Assembly: GCA_020638575.1 (NCBI GenBank)
Contig: JACKIH010000003.1
Location: 3,025,001-3,089,000, forward strand
Direction: 5' to 3'
Source of the DNA: Rhodospirillaceae bacterium
Lineage (GTDB): Bacteria > Pseudomonadota > Alphaproteobacteria > DSM-16000 > Inquilinaceae
DNA: 64,000 bases
The notes under the pieces were generated by a model. That model was not told the origin of the DNA, did not search any database, and saw only the letters and a list, made by a program, of their open reading frames with translations. A program made the position numbers and the translations under genes. Below are positions 19,177-27,591 of the stretch, in pieces; position 1 is the first letter of the stretch, and every line of letters starts with the position of its first letter.

Positions 19177-19196
19177 CTTGGACACGGATTGGTCAC
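19177..19196 (-). promoter_or_regulatory. TTGGACA direct-repeat operator candidate, copy 3
   Basis: CTTGGACA at 19177 and ATTGGTCA at 19188, again 11 bp apart, lie ~73 bases upstream of the coupling-protein start in the divergent promoter region 19105-19347. Confidence 0.5.
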
Positions 19197-19347
19197 GCGC
19201 CCACGATCCGCTAAAGGACGCCGAAGTATCGCTGTCTATAGTCAAGGAGCAGCGTCACGACCTCAGGGAGGAGGCGGATTCACAGGCTCAGGACCCGATC
19301 GGCATTTGCCGGAACCCTGAACTCAAGCGCGGAGGGGAGTGCGAACC

Positions 19348-20199
19348 GTGAGCAGTAGAGTATATGACAAAGTTGATCGGGCAGTTATTCGGCGGCGGAT
19401 TAGCTCATACATGGAGCTGTATGGGATCGGCACGCCGACGTTAAGAGATCGCATCGTCAATGCAATCGGCGGTGACTATGATGAACTAGTCTCGCTCAAA
19501 ACATTGCAGCGATTCCTGGCTGATTCAAACCGTACGGACGATGCATTTGTGGGGCGTTGCCAGAGTTTTCTTGATATTCTTGCGCCACAGCCCCCGGTCG
19601 ATGGGATTGGAATTGCAATTCAGAAATTCTTAATCCACGAAGATGAGGCCAGGTACGGCCGCAAGTTTGATTTATGCGGCTTCTACATGTGCTATGAGAG
19701 GTTTTTTGACGTCCCACTTCATCACCAGATATTTGAGAAATTCTGTACGGCCCGGAAAGGGAAGCCGCCCATCCAGCCAAGTGGCTATGATCTATTCAAA
19801 CAGACGGATTTTGAGGAGATGGAAGGCCTAGTGATCCAGCTTACACCAATCCCGGCTTCCGTGTGCGTCGGGGTGCGCCAACACGAGATATCCAGTAATG
19901 TGAATTCAGTAGAATTTATCAATATTGCATCGCAATACGCTGAATTCGGCGATCCACCTCATAGTGATATACAAAGAAACGGGATACTGATCCCGACCAG
20001 TGATTGGGCCAGTCTTATGATAATGGTCGGAATCTTGGGCATTGAATTCTATCGAATGCAAGTGACTAAGTTTGATCCGATTGTTCTGCGGGGAATATTA
20101 GTTCCTAGTCTACACCCATACTACACCGATGAAAGCGGCGAGATGCGGATTGCATGGACGCCGCCGACCGAGATCAGGCTGGAAAAGGTGGCCGATTAG
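19348..20199 (+). CDS. Hypothetical protein, 283 aa
   Basis: The GTG at 19348 is preferred because GGAGGGGA lies nine bases before it; an earlier GTG at 19339 is in frame but sits in that SD. The N-terminal ~85 residues are helical and DNA-binding-like (RISSYMELYGIGTPTLRDRI then VSLKTLQRFLADSNRTDDAF), and the rest is a mixed alpha/beta domain that includes two cysteines (DLCGFYMCYERFFD). No family is recognised. The lower GC and more AT-rich codon use than its neighbours suggest separate acquisition. It is divergent from the coupling-protein gene and could be a regulator. Confidence 0.65.
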   Translation: MSSRVYDKVDRAVIRRRISSYMELYGIGTPTLRDRIVNAIGGDYDELVSLKTLQRFLADSNRTDDAFVGRCQSFLDILAPQPPVDGIGIAIQKFLIHEDEARYGRKFDLCGFYMCYERFFDVPLHHQIFEKFCTARKGKPPIQPSGYDLFKQTDFEEMEGLVIQLTPIPASVCVGVRQHEISSNVNSVEFINIASQYAEFGDPPHSDIQRNGILIPTSDWASLMIMVGILGIEFYRMQVTKFDPIVLRGILVPSLHPYYTDESGEMRIAWTPPTEIRLEKVAD

Positions 20200-20529
20200 A
20201 TTGGGGCTCTTCATATCTGGCACGTCTGCGTGCTTGCCTGAGCGCCAATAGTGGACGGTCCGGCGCCCGCGATCTCCCGGGCACTCTATCTTCCGTCTGA
20301 TCCACTCCGTCTCCCGCATTTCGATCGGAACCACCCGCAGCGCCAGACCTTGCGCGACGCTGACGGATGACGCGGACCGCATCGGTCAAGGCATCCACCC
20401 GTTTCCATCCCTTCGCTGCGCTCGGGCGGACCCTCGGGCGGAGCCTCCTTGACCGCGTTCCGTCGCATCCGCCGGGACGCATCGGCATCGGCTGGCGCAG
20501 GGCCGGCCCGAAACCGAAAGGAGACCAAC
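20200..20529. other. 330-bp GC-rich leader, no clear gene
   Basis: Leader of the 20530 gene. It holds a palindrome (GGTCAAGG near 20393 with CCTTGACC near 20447) and GC-rich tandem motifs (CTCGGGCGGACCCTCGGGCGGAG). ORFs on both strands lack starts with ribosome sites and look like shadows. Confidence 0.45.
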
Positions 20530-20766
20530 ATGTTCAATCAAACAAAAAACGCAGCAAGCAAGAATTCCGCCGGCAAACGTCCGCAATACCGGGTCTGGCT
20601 GGTGCAGGACGCGCCGGACGGCGGGACCGACTGGATCGAGCTGGCAGGCCTGTGGCCCACCAAGTCGGGCAAGGGCTTCAAGGGCAAGCTTATGAACTCC
20701 CTGGCAGTCGCAGGAGACCGCATCGTGGTTCTGCTCGCGAACGCAAAAACCGCCAAGGAGGGCTGA
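20530..20766 (+). CDS. Small basic protein, 78 aa
   Basis: Starts MFNQTKNAASKNSAGKRPQY after AAAGGAGACC. The body (RVWLVQDAPDGGTDWIELAG then LWPTKSGKGFKGKLMNSLAV) has alternating strands that look like a small beta-barrel or OB-like fold, ending with DRIVVLLANAKTAKEG. Small proteins with this pattern are common in plasmid and IME backbones in alphaproteobacteria; I cannot name the function. Its leader resembles that of ardC at 10857, so the two may share control. Confidence 0.65.
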   Translation: MFNQTKNAASKNSAGKRPQYRVWLVQDAPDGGTDWIELAGLWPTKSGKGFKGKLMNSLAVAGDRIVVLLANAKTAKEG

Positions 20767-21073
20767 GCCATGACCGACATCTCAAACAGCTCACCATATC
20801 CACAAACCGGGCAGGGCCGCGCACATCGCGCGGCCTTGCCATTCCGTTCCAATTCCTTCAATCCGCGAACCAGACTCGCATGGTCTCTACAGGAGTCGAT
20901 GGGGAGATGCCGTATTGATGGTTATCGAAACAACGATGCCAAGAAGCCTAGCAACCCACGCGAAGGTGCAATTGGCGCATGCGACCGAACTGGCATCTGC
21001 CGCGTCCCGTCGACGAAAAGAGAAATAATTCTATCTATTTCGCTGGATTCCGATTTGGCCCAGTCGCGATACT
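20767..21073. other. Intergenic stretch, no convincing gene
   Basis: Follows the 20530 gene; a plus-strand ORF starting at 20770 begins with a plausible ATG but soon loses coding character. Composition becomes AT-rich toward 21073, where the ankyrin gene ends on the other strand. Confidence 0.4.
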
Positions 21074-21802
21074 TCAAAAAAAATCTAGTACGGTCTCACC
21101 AGTATCCAATACTGCACTTTTGTCGGCGCCTTGTTCCAGTGCGAACTTTACTAGTTCATATCCAGAGTTCCAATAGGCGAACAATGGAACTCCTATCCGA
21201 TCCATGTTGGAGTTAAATGAAAATATTCTTCCAGCAAAATTTACGTCTGCGCCGTATTCGATAAGTAAATTAGCTATGTGGACAAGAGATATTTCGCTTT
21301 CGGCTTTCCCGCCAGCAAATAGACAATGTAGTGGCGGCGGAGATGCTTGTGTATTCGTTGCGGCTCCCGCGTCGAGTAGAATTTTGATAATCTCTTGATT
21401 TTCGGTTCGACTCCTGACAAACAAACATGCGGTTGAAAGAGGCGGGAGACTTCCTGTGCCCGGTTGAGTGTCCCAATCTATTTCAGCTCCACAACCAATC
21501 AAATAGGAAACTACGCTCAGCTTAGACTTAAGGGCTGCGCCTCCGATCAAGCGCCAGCAATCAAGATAGTCGCGCTTGTTGTTCAACTCTAAATTTATAT
21601 CGAACCCTGATTCAACTAGGATTTTCAATGCGGGAGAAACTACTCGCTCATCCGATTGATCCAAGGCGAGAATGTACGGGTGAGGCAATCCATGCCGGAA
21701 AAAATTTCTAGGATTTCGGGTTCCCTCGTGCCTTAAAGCTTGCCTTAGTCGGCGCCAGTTTTGACCATTGATCGCATCTACTACATCACTATAGACAGAC
21801 AT
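21074..21802 (-). CDS. Ankyrin-repeat protein
   Basis: 242 residues with four to five degenerate ankyrin units: ALKILVESGFDINLELNNK, VVSYLIGCGAEIDWDTQPG, IIKILLDAGAATNTQASPP, HIANLLIEYGADVNFAGRI and LVKFALEQGADKSAVLDTG. There is no signal peptide or membrane segment. Its DNA is clearly more AT-rich than the flanking element, a sign of separate transfer. In polymorphic toxin loci, solitary ankyrin proteins are often immunity proteins; the small gene just upstream (21820) may belong to the same unit. No toxin is visible. Confidence 0.85.
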   Translation of the reverse strand: MSVYSDVVDAINGQNWRRLRQALRHEGTRNPRNFFRHGLPHPYILALDQSDERVVSPALKILVESGFDINLELNNKRDYLDCWRLIGGAALKSKLSVVSYLIGCGAEIDWDTQPGTGSLPPLSTACLFVRSRTENQEIIKILLDAGAATNTQASPPPLHCLFAGGKAESEISLVHIANLLIEYGADVNFAGRIFSFNSNMDRIGVPLFAYWNSGYELVKFALEQGADKSAVLDTGETVLDFF

Positions 21803-21819
21803 GGTGCTTCCTACATGTT

Positions 21820-21999
21820 CTATCTACTTGGGTTTGAGTCGAGCCAACCTCTTGCAAATTCCATTACGTCTCCTTTGTTCTTTGTTGTTACTCCGATATT
21901 TCTCCCGTCAACGTAAACTTCTCCGGACTTTTCATCCCAGGAGACTTTTCTAGTTCTTCCGTTGCTCGACTTCACCTTGCCGAGTTGTTGTATGCTCAT
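21820..21999 (-). CDS. Small hypothetical protein upstream of ankyrin gene
   Basis: 59 residues from MSIQQLGKVKSSNGRTRKVS, with AAGGA upstream; the longer in-frame ORF to 22080 lacks a ribosome site. The short beta-rich sequence (WDEKSGEVYVDGRNIGVTTK) ends in a helix, ARGWLDSNPSR. It shares the AT-rich composition of the ankyrin gene and lies 17 bases before it on the same strand. It could be the leftover C-terminus of a toxin module or an independent small protein; neither can be shown here. Confidence 0.55.
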   Translation of the reverse strand: MSIQQLGKVKSSNGRTRKVSWDEKSGEVYVDGRNIGVTTKNKGDVMEFARGWLDSNPSR

Positions 22000-22295
22000 T
22001 CTGTGGGTCCTTGCATTGTCAATTTTGACAACGGGTTGAGCCGCGCTCCGCCAAGCCTGATGCCCAGGGGGCGGTCTCAAGAGGAAGAGATTTTAGATTG
22101 CATCGTTATGAGATACAATCGGTGAAAGGTCAAAACTCAGAAGGTTTCAGGCAAAAGTATTTTAACAAGTCTTCAATTAGCCGGCGGTGCGAGCTGCGTC
22201 GTTTTTTGTAGATTAAAAAGGCGAATATGCGTAAGTGAGGGCACGTAATCTCGCGTATTGGAGGCTCACGTCGGCCTAGGCGTGGTCGAACTCTG

Positions 22296-22601
22296 ATGCC
22301 CGACCGACGCGGCTACCGTATGCGTCTGGATTTCCGGCTGAGGTGGCAGGGCGTCGCCGTTCGCGGCACCTACGACGCCTCTCCCCATTTCAATCGCCGC
22401 GACCGCTTGTATCTGGAGGCGGAGCTGCCGCTCTTTGCCGACAACGAGCGCTATCTCGTCATCTGGTTCGGACCGGTCGAAATAGCAGCCGATCCCGCGA
22501 TGTTTGCGGAGATGGCTGAAGGCTGGCTGGACGAGGCTGCCGAGGAGCGTGGCCTGCATCCCGACGATCTGATCCGCTACCGGCAGGCCAGCCTGTTCTG
22601 A
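22296..22601 (+). CDS. Hypothetical protein, 101 aa
   Basis: Starts MPDRRGYRMRLDFRLRWQGV (a second ATG at residue 9 is possible). Strand-rich first half (VAVRGTYDASPHFNRRDRLY), then an acidic helical tail (EMAEGWLDEAAEERGLHPDD). GC-rich and codon-typical of the element backbone, unlike the ankyrin region beside it. Not recognised. A TTGGACA operator candidate and the structured pre-mobC region follow it. Confidence 0.6.
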   Translation: MPDRRGYRMRLDFRLRWQGVAVRGTYDASPHFNRRDRLYLEAELPLFADNERYLVIWFGPVEIAADPAMFAEMAEGWLDEAAEERGLHPDDLIRYRQASLF

Positions 22602-22680
22602 TCCGGCATGCTTCCCAAGAGCCCTCGCGTCAGTCGGCGTCAGAGGTTTTTTCGTGTCTTTGCCCAGACGAATGTGCCCC

Positions 22681-22700
22681 GTGTCCAAAACTTGTCCAAT
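22681..22700. promoter_or_regulatory. TTGGACA direct-repeat operator candidate, copy 4
   Basis: GTGTCCAAAACTTGTCCAAT, the reverse complement of two TTGGACA sites 11 bp apart. It lies ahead of the candidate oriT and the mobC-relaxase operon. Confidence 0.5.
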
Positions 22701-22820
22701 CTCCCAATTGATGATAGAAGTGCTTCCATAACAACGGCTTTTCTTGTGGCTGGGCGATTTGTTAAGCATATTAAGTAAATCCTAAGCTTGGTCTCCCACA
22801 ATAAAGAAGAAACATGGGTA

Positions 22821-23180
22821 GGGGCGGATGCAAGATGTGCGCGGGGACCCCGCGCCATCTTGGCAAGGGGGGCTCAAAGGCCGCCCCCCGTTGCATCCCC
22901 CGCTTGTGCGGCGCGCGCCAAGGACACTGACCTAGGCGGTCAGGTCCGGCGGCACCCCACGCAGCGTTTCGTCGCTGCACCACGACCAGGACCGGGAGAT
23001 TTACCTCTCCCCCTGGACCGCCCCATGCACCAGCGTTTCGCCGCTGGATCACGACCAAAGGCGCTGTCCGCCCTTTGGATGCCCGGACCGGGAGATGGCG
23101 CTCTCCCGGACCATCGCGGAGCGTTCCGGCGCTCCACCACGGCTGAGCAGGCGTCGTCCACCGCGCACGAGAAAGGAGGC
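22821..23180 (+). other. Highly structured region before mobC, candidate oriT
   Basis: First part: GGATGCAA (22826) pairs with TTGCATCC (22891) and encloses two further stems (GATG..CATC around GCGCGG..CCGCGC, and GGGGGGC..GCCCCCC), forming a three-way junction. Second part: three hairpins with 6-bp stems and TTYCGN loops at 22961-22978, 23030-23047 and 23118-23135. The first two are followed by CACGACC and alternate with GGGAG..CTCCC hairpins. No ORF fits; the region 22602-23185 holds no gene. Its position directly upstream of mobC and the relaxase is where oriT normally lies. Confidence 0.6.
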
Positions 23181-23185
23181 ATCCC

Positions 23186-23539
23186 GTGGCGCGCAGCGGT
23201 AGCGAAAACCGGCAACGGCAGATCGCCCTGAAGGCCCGCTTCAGCGAAGCGGAGGCCGAGCTCGTGCGCGCCCAGGCCGATGCCGCCGGTGTGCCCGTTG
23301 CCGGGCTCATTCGCTACGCCGTGCTGGAACAGACGCCGCTCAGGGCCACGCGCACGCCGCCTGCCGACTGGCAGGAAGTGGCGCGGCTTGTGGCGGCCCT
23401 CGGCACGCTGGCAACCGACCTGCGGCAGGCCGCTTCCCAGACCGATGACGAGACTGCGATCGCAGCCGTCATCGCCGCGCAGCGCGACCTTACGGAGCTG
23501 CGGGTCGCCGTTCTGCGTGCTCTCGGGCGTGAGCCATAA
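23186..23539 (+). CDS. mobC: MobC-like mobilization accessory protein
   Basis: 117 residues from a GTG start with GAAAGGAGG before it. The N-terminal ~50 residues (QIALKARFSEAEAELVRAQA then AAGVPVAGLIRYAVLEQ) form the ribbon-helix-helix-like DNA-binding part seen in MobC and TraJ-type relaxosome proteins; the remainder is a helical oligomerisation region. It would bind oriT and help the relaxase open the nic site. The relaxase begins ten bases downstream, and a structured candidate oriT lies immediately upstream. Confidence 0.85.
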   Translation: MARSGSENRQRQIALKARFSEAEAELVRAQADAAGVPVAGLIRYAVLEQTPLRATRTPPADWQEVARLVAALGTLATDLRQAASQTDDETAIAAVIAAQRDLTELRVAVLRALGREP

Positions 23540-23549
23540 GGGGGCGGCC

Positions 23550-25082
23550 ATGATCCTCAAAGGCAATACCCGCGCCAATGGCTCCGATCTCGCCACCCAC
23601 TTGCTCAATTCCTACGACAACGAGCGGATCGAGCTGGCGGAGATGCGCGGCACCATCGCCGACGATCTCCACGGCGGGTTCGCCGAGATCGAGGCGATTG
23701 CCGCCGGGACGCGCGCGACAAAGCCCTTCTACAGCCTGTCGATCAATCCCGGCGAGCCGCTGACGCGGGAGCAGTATTTCGAGGCGATCGACGCCATCGA
23801 AACCCGGCTAGGATTGACCGGGCAGCCGCGCGCCGTGCTGTTCCACGTCAAGGACGGGCGTGAGCATGCCCATGCCGTCTGGTCGCGCATTGACGGCGTT
23901 CAGATGCAGGCCGTGCACATGGCCCATGACCGCCGCAAGCTGTGCGACATGGCCTGCCGCCTCGCCGACAAATTCGGGCATGAGCTGCCCGACGGCCTGA
24001 AAGCCTGGCGCGACAAGACCGGCTTCGAAAAGCAGGCATTGGAGCCGAGCTTCGCCGACGCAGCCATGCAGGCACGGACCGGCACCTCGCCCGAAGATCG
24101 CCGCGCAGAAATCAGCGCGCTCTATCAGGCCTCCGACAGCGCCGCCGCGTTCCGGCAAGCGCTGGAGGAGAAGGGCTATGTGCTGGCCAAGGGCGACCGG
24201 CGCGCCTTCGTGGTGGTCGACCGTCAGGGCAATGTGCACAGCCTCTCACGCTACCTGAAAGGCGTGAATCGGAAGGAGCTTCAGGCCCGCATGGCCGGGA
24301 TCGATGTGAACGGACTGCCGTCCGTCGATCAGGCCAAGCAGGAAGCCTTGGCGCGCGCTGCCGCTGCCGAAGACCGGGCACGCGAACAAAGAACCCGCGA
24401 GCAGGCGGAAAAGGCGCGGGATCAGCAGGCGCAGCGAGAGCGCGAGGCGGCACAGCAGCGCACAGATCTTTCGGGCGACCATGCCAGGCGCCGCGCCGAA
24501 CTGCGGCAGGAAGAGCAGGAGCTGCTGACCCTTCAGCAGTCGGAACGGCTTGTCCTGCATGCGGCCCAGGATACCGAGGCGGGCGGGCTACTGTTCCGTG
24601 TGCGCTCCGCCGTGTCCGACCTGATCGAGCGGACGCCGGGGCTGCGCTCCGTGCTCTCGCATATCACCGCCCGGACGGGGCTCGATCCGCGCGAGCGGCA
24701 CACGCTGGAACGCGACGCGCTCTCCCGCCGCCACGACCGCGAAAAGCAGGCCATGGCTGGCCGCAGCCGCGCGCTGGAAAAGATCGAACAGCGCGAACGG
24801 AACAGCCTGGAGCGGGATCTCCGGCGGGAGAACGCGCTGGCACTGATCGCCGAGCGGGCGCTCATGCAACAACAGCAGCAGGGCTGGCGGGCGACCGATC
24901 CTCGTCTTCTTGAGGATGACGGCCTCGCCACGGCGTTCAATGCGGCGGCGCAGGGTGCCGATGATGGTGATGATGGCGATGACACGAGGACAGCGAAGAA
25001 GAGCTGGAAGGCCCGCGCCGATGGCTTTGGCAGCCGCCGGAGCCGCAAGCGCGGCTTCGGACACCGCCGCGATGACGAGTAG
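23550..25082 (+). CDS. MOBP-type relaxase/mobilization nuclease
   Basis: 510 residues; start set by the ATG ten bases after mobC with AAGGGGG upstream. The relaxase domain (about 1-130) has KGNTRANGSDLATHLL, FYSLSINPGEPLTREQYFEA and the three-histidine motif HVKDGREHAHAVWSRID that binds the metal. The second half is a long, arginine/glutamate-rich coiled region (RDALSRRHDREKQAMAGRSR). It would nick oriT and pilot the strand through a type IV channel supplied in trans. The C-terminal basic tail (RRSRKRGFGHRRDDE) may be a translocation signal. Confidence 0.92.
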   Translation: MILKGNTRANGSDLATHLLNSYDNERIELAEMRGTIADDLHGGFAEIEAIAAGTRATKPFYSLSINPGEPLTREQYFEAIDAIETRLGLTGQPRAVLFHVKDGREHAHAVWSRIDGVQMQAVHMAHDRRKLCDMACRLADKFGHELPDGLKAWRDKTGFEKQALEPSFADAAMQARTGTSPEDRRAEISALYQASDSAAAFRQALEEKGYVLAKGDRRAFVVVDRQGNVHSLSRYLKGVNRKELQARMAGIDVNGLPSVDQAKQEALARAAAAEDRAREQRTREQAEKARDQQAQREREAAQQRTDLSGDHARRRAELRQEEQELLTLQQSERLVLHAAQDTEAGGLLFRVRSAVSDLIERTPGLRSVLSHITARTGLDPRERHTLERDALSRRHDREKQAMAGRSRALEKIEQRERNSLERDLRRENALALIAERALMQQQQQGWRATDPRLLEDDGLATAFNAAAQGADDGDDGDDTRTAKKSWKARADGFGSRRSRKRGFGHRRDDE

Positions 25083-25110
25083 CACCTGACAGCTTCGGGG
25101 ATGAGGGCGG

Positions 25111-26439
25111 CTACTCCGTCTGCGCAGACTCCGGCAGCGTGAGGGCGGCCAGCCGCTGTCTGACGGCGCGGTTCACGCTGTCGTGGATCGCTTCCGGGAA
25201 GTCCGGCGGCAGCGCCTGTGCAATGGCATCCAGCGCGCTTTCGGCCCGGTCTGCGACCTCCGCTATGGCTTCGGCAACGAGCCGTTTGGGCAGCCGGGCT
25301 CTCTCGCCGGTCTGCATGAAATGCCGGGCCAGGATCTCCGCCATGCGGTAGTGGCGGTTGGCGCCGACGGACATCGCCAGCTTCATGCTCTTCTGTGTGA
25401 TCTGCCCGTCATCAAGGCTCGGCTGAGCGGTCAGGATATCGTAGAGCGGGGTCAGCCGGTATCCGCCGCCAGGGCTCAGGAACACGCTGAAATTCTTGGC
25501 ATGGCCGTCGGTCGCGCCGATCAGCCAGAAGACAAGCTGCGCCTTGAGGAATGTCTTCTGGTCATCCGCCGGCCGGTCGCTGCCCTTGAGCAGGTCCAGG
25601 ATATCGACCATGCCCGGCCCGCCATCCGCCTGGTATTTCAGGCTGGGGGGGACGGACAGGGCCTGGCAGCAATCCTCCTGCGGCAGGCGCAGGAGCCGCC
25701 CGTCCTTCGTCCAGCGCCGATCAAAGCGTTCGACAACGAGCGCCTTCGTCTCCCCGAACTGCGCCATTTGCGCTGCGCCCACCGGCAGGCCGAAGGCTTC
25801 CGCCAGCTTGAGGCAGTAGAATTCGTTCTCGACACTGTCCGAGAGATCGATCCCGTTCGGCAGGCGGCCGATCTGTTTCTTCAATATGTGTGTGGTCGGC
25901 GTCGTGCCGTGCGGCTTGTGCCAGCGCCCCTCATGCCAGAGCAGCGCGGTCTTTTCCTGTGCACCCGCGACCGATATCCGGAAATCATCGTCCCGGCTCA
26001 GACCCAGGGGAGCCTTGACCAGGCTGAGCAGCAGCGCCTCGATCTCCTGCTCACCAATGGCAGTGCCTTTGATCCCGCCGGAAGGATCGGGACCATCATC
26101 ATCCCCGGCGATGAATTGCAGTGCGCCGACACAGTCCCGGCCGATGGCAGCGAGCAGGCTGTAGGCATCCGCGCCGTGCGCGCCGACCTTCTCCGCGACG
26201 CGGCGGCGCAACGCATCGGAATCGGGCAGCAGGTTCTCGAACACGGCTATGACAGGCGCCCCGTGATAGGGCTCTTCGCGCAGCGGCAGCGAGAGCGAGA
26301 TCGGCAGGGTGTGGTCCCAGCCGAGCCAGCCCTTGTCGTATTGGAAGCTGACCGCGCCGCTTGGCGCCTTGGTCAGGTGTCCGACCATGCGGCTGTTCAG
26401 GAGCACGCGCAGCGGCGCGTATTGCGCCCGGCGCGGCAT
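25111..26439 (-). CDS. hipA: HipA-type kinase toxin
   Basis: 442 residues, the normal HipA size. The N-terminal Couple_hipA domain (about 8-105) has VLLNSRMVGHLTKAP and FENLLPDSDALRRRVAEK. The kinase part has the VAGAQEKTALLW P-loop, LVVERFDRRW, the catalytic loop GATDGHAKNFSVF and LTPLYDILTA for metal binding. HipA phosphorylates a translation factor or aminoacyl-tRNA synthetase and causes persistence; here the intact motifs suggest activity. The start overlaps the stop of the upstream hipB, the classic arrangement. Confidence 0.95.
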   Translation of the reverse strand: MPRRAQYAPLRVLLNSRMVGHLTKAPSGAVSFQYDKGWLGWDHTLPISLSLPLREEPYHGAPVIAVFENLLPDSDALRRRVAEKVGAHGADAYSLLAAIGRDCVGALQFIAGDDDGPDPSGGIKGTAIGEQEIEALLLSLVKAPLGLSRDDDFRISVAGAQEKTALLWHEGRWHKPHGTTPTTHILKKQIGRLPNGIDLSDSVENEFYCLKLAEAFGLPVGAAQMAQFGETKALVVERFDRRWTKDGRLLRLPQEDCCQALSVPPSLKYQADGGPGMVDILDLLKGSDRPADDQKTFLKAQLVFWLIGATDGHAKNFSVFLSPGGGYRLTPLYDILTAQPSLDDGQITQKSMKLAMSVGANRHYRMAEILARHFMQTGERARLPKRLVAEAIAEVADRAESALDAIAQALPPDFPEAIHDSVNRAVRQRLAALTLPESAQTE

Positions 26440-26687
26440 CAGAAGATCTCCTCAAGGGCGGTTTCGCCTGTGCTCCGGGACAGAACCCGGCATTCGAGGC
26501 CGAGTGCCGCGAGGACGGCCAGCAGGCTGTCGAGCCGCGCCGCCGGGTTGCCCGTCTCCATCAGCGAGATGGTCTCCTGGCGCAGGCCCGCGCGTGCGCC
26601 CAGCTCGGTCTGTGTCCAGCCGCGCTGTTTGCGGGCGCGCCTGATGATGGCGCCGATCTGTTTCGGTGTGCGGGCAAGCTCAGTCAT
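26439..26687 (-). CDS. hipB: HipB-type antitoxin/repressor
   Basis: 82 residues with an XRE helix-turn-helix: IGAIIRRARKQRGWTQTELG then ARAGLRQETISLMETGNPAA, and a short C-terminal tail (ECRVLSRSTGETALEEIF). It neutralises HipA and represses the operon by binding palindromes upstream of its own gene; likely sites are seen at 26707-26729 and 26775-26785. The gene overlaps hipA by one base. Confidence 0.93.
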   Translation of the reverse strand: MTELARTPKQIGAIIRRARKQRGWTQTELGARAGLRQETISLMETGNPAARLDSLLAVLAALGLECRVLSRSTGETALEEIF

Positions 26688-26704
26688 ATGCCCATTATGA
26701 CCTG

Positions 26705-26785
26705 ATTCCGATAAAATAGCAATATCGGATCTAACGCATAATCATGGAATATGGTCTATCTCGCATAAATAGACTTTATCGGAAT
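26705..26785 (-). promoter_or_regulatory. hipBA operator palindromes
   Basis: TCCGATA..TATCGGA (26707-26713 with 26723-26729) is a palindrome just upstream of hipB. ATTCCGATAAA (26705) also matches TTTATCGGAAT (26775-26785) as a distant inverted pair. Two operator copies before a hipB gene fit cooperative repression. Confidence 0.6.
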
Positions 26786-26839
26786 TGGCGCATAATATGG
26801 GCGGCCCCGCACGGGGCGGGGCATTTCATGCGGCGAACC

Positions 26840-27355
26840 CTAATCGGAGACCGGGATGCGCGCGAACGGGATGTCATGGATGACACGTCCGTCCGCCGTC
26901 TGCGAGAAGGCCCGCAGATTGACGCTGGCCCGCCCGCCGGCAGTCCCGCTCCCGCTGTCATCGGCCGCAATCCGGAACTCATAGAGGACGCCGGGGGCGA
27001 GGACCGTCCAGGTAACGTCCTCATAGTACGCGATGCAGTGATCAGCCGGGTGAAAGCAGCTCGCGAGCCCGAAAATTTCAAACTGCCGGGGGTCCCGTTC
27101 CCCGGAAACCAGCACCACCGACTCCCGCGCCGAGACGAGGAAGAGGGTGCTCTCCTCGCTCCTGTTCATCACGCTCATGTCAAAGACGATCGCCGAGCCA
27201 TCCACGACCGATGCCGTGTCGATGCCGATCACAATGTCGCCCGCCTCGCGGGACGAGATCAGGCCGACCTCCAAGCTCTCTGCGCCGCTCTGGGCATGCG
27301 AGGAGCCGGAGGCAATGCATACGATTGTAATCACGGTAGCGAGACGAGGCAGCAT
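26840..27355 (-). CDS. Secreted hypothetical protein, 171 aa
   Basis: The start at MLPRLATVITIVCIASGSSH gives a signal peptide ending SHAQ; an upstream in-frame extension to 27487 is possible but lacks export features and a ribosome site. The mature part is a beta-rich domain (VGLISSREAGDIVIGIDTAS, FDMSVMNRSEESTLFLVSAR) with one cysteine pair (SCFHPADHC) that could form a disulfide. This looks like an immunoglobulin-like periplasmic domain. It is not recognised; it lies between hipBA and the CapW-type regulator and reads in their direction. Confidence 0.6.
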   Translation of the reverse strand: MLPRLATVITIVCIASGSSHAQSGAESLEVGLISSREAGDIVIGIDTASVVDGSAIVFDMSVMNRSEESTLFLVSARESVVLVSGERDPRQFEIFGLASCFHPADHCIAYYEDVTWTVLAPGVLYEFRIAADDSGSGTAGGRASVNLRAFSQTADGRVIHDIPFARIPVSD

Positions 27356-27591
27356 GGCGGATATCGAAATCTGTGAGGATGCGGAACAACTATAGCATAT
27401 CATCCGCCGTACTCCCCAAGTCCCATCACGGCAAAACCGCTTATCCATCGCTTTCTCCCCAAATTTACGGAGCCGCTGCTCGGACATTGCAGAGCATCAC
27501 CGGCGGCCTTGGCATCAGCCTGACCCACTTCGATGCATGAGTAGATCTCGAGGAATTGTGCTTATCGGGTAATCTCTAGCTTTCAATTGTT

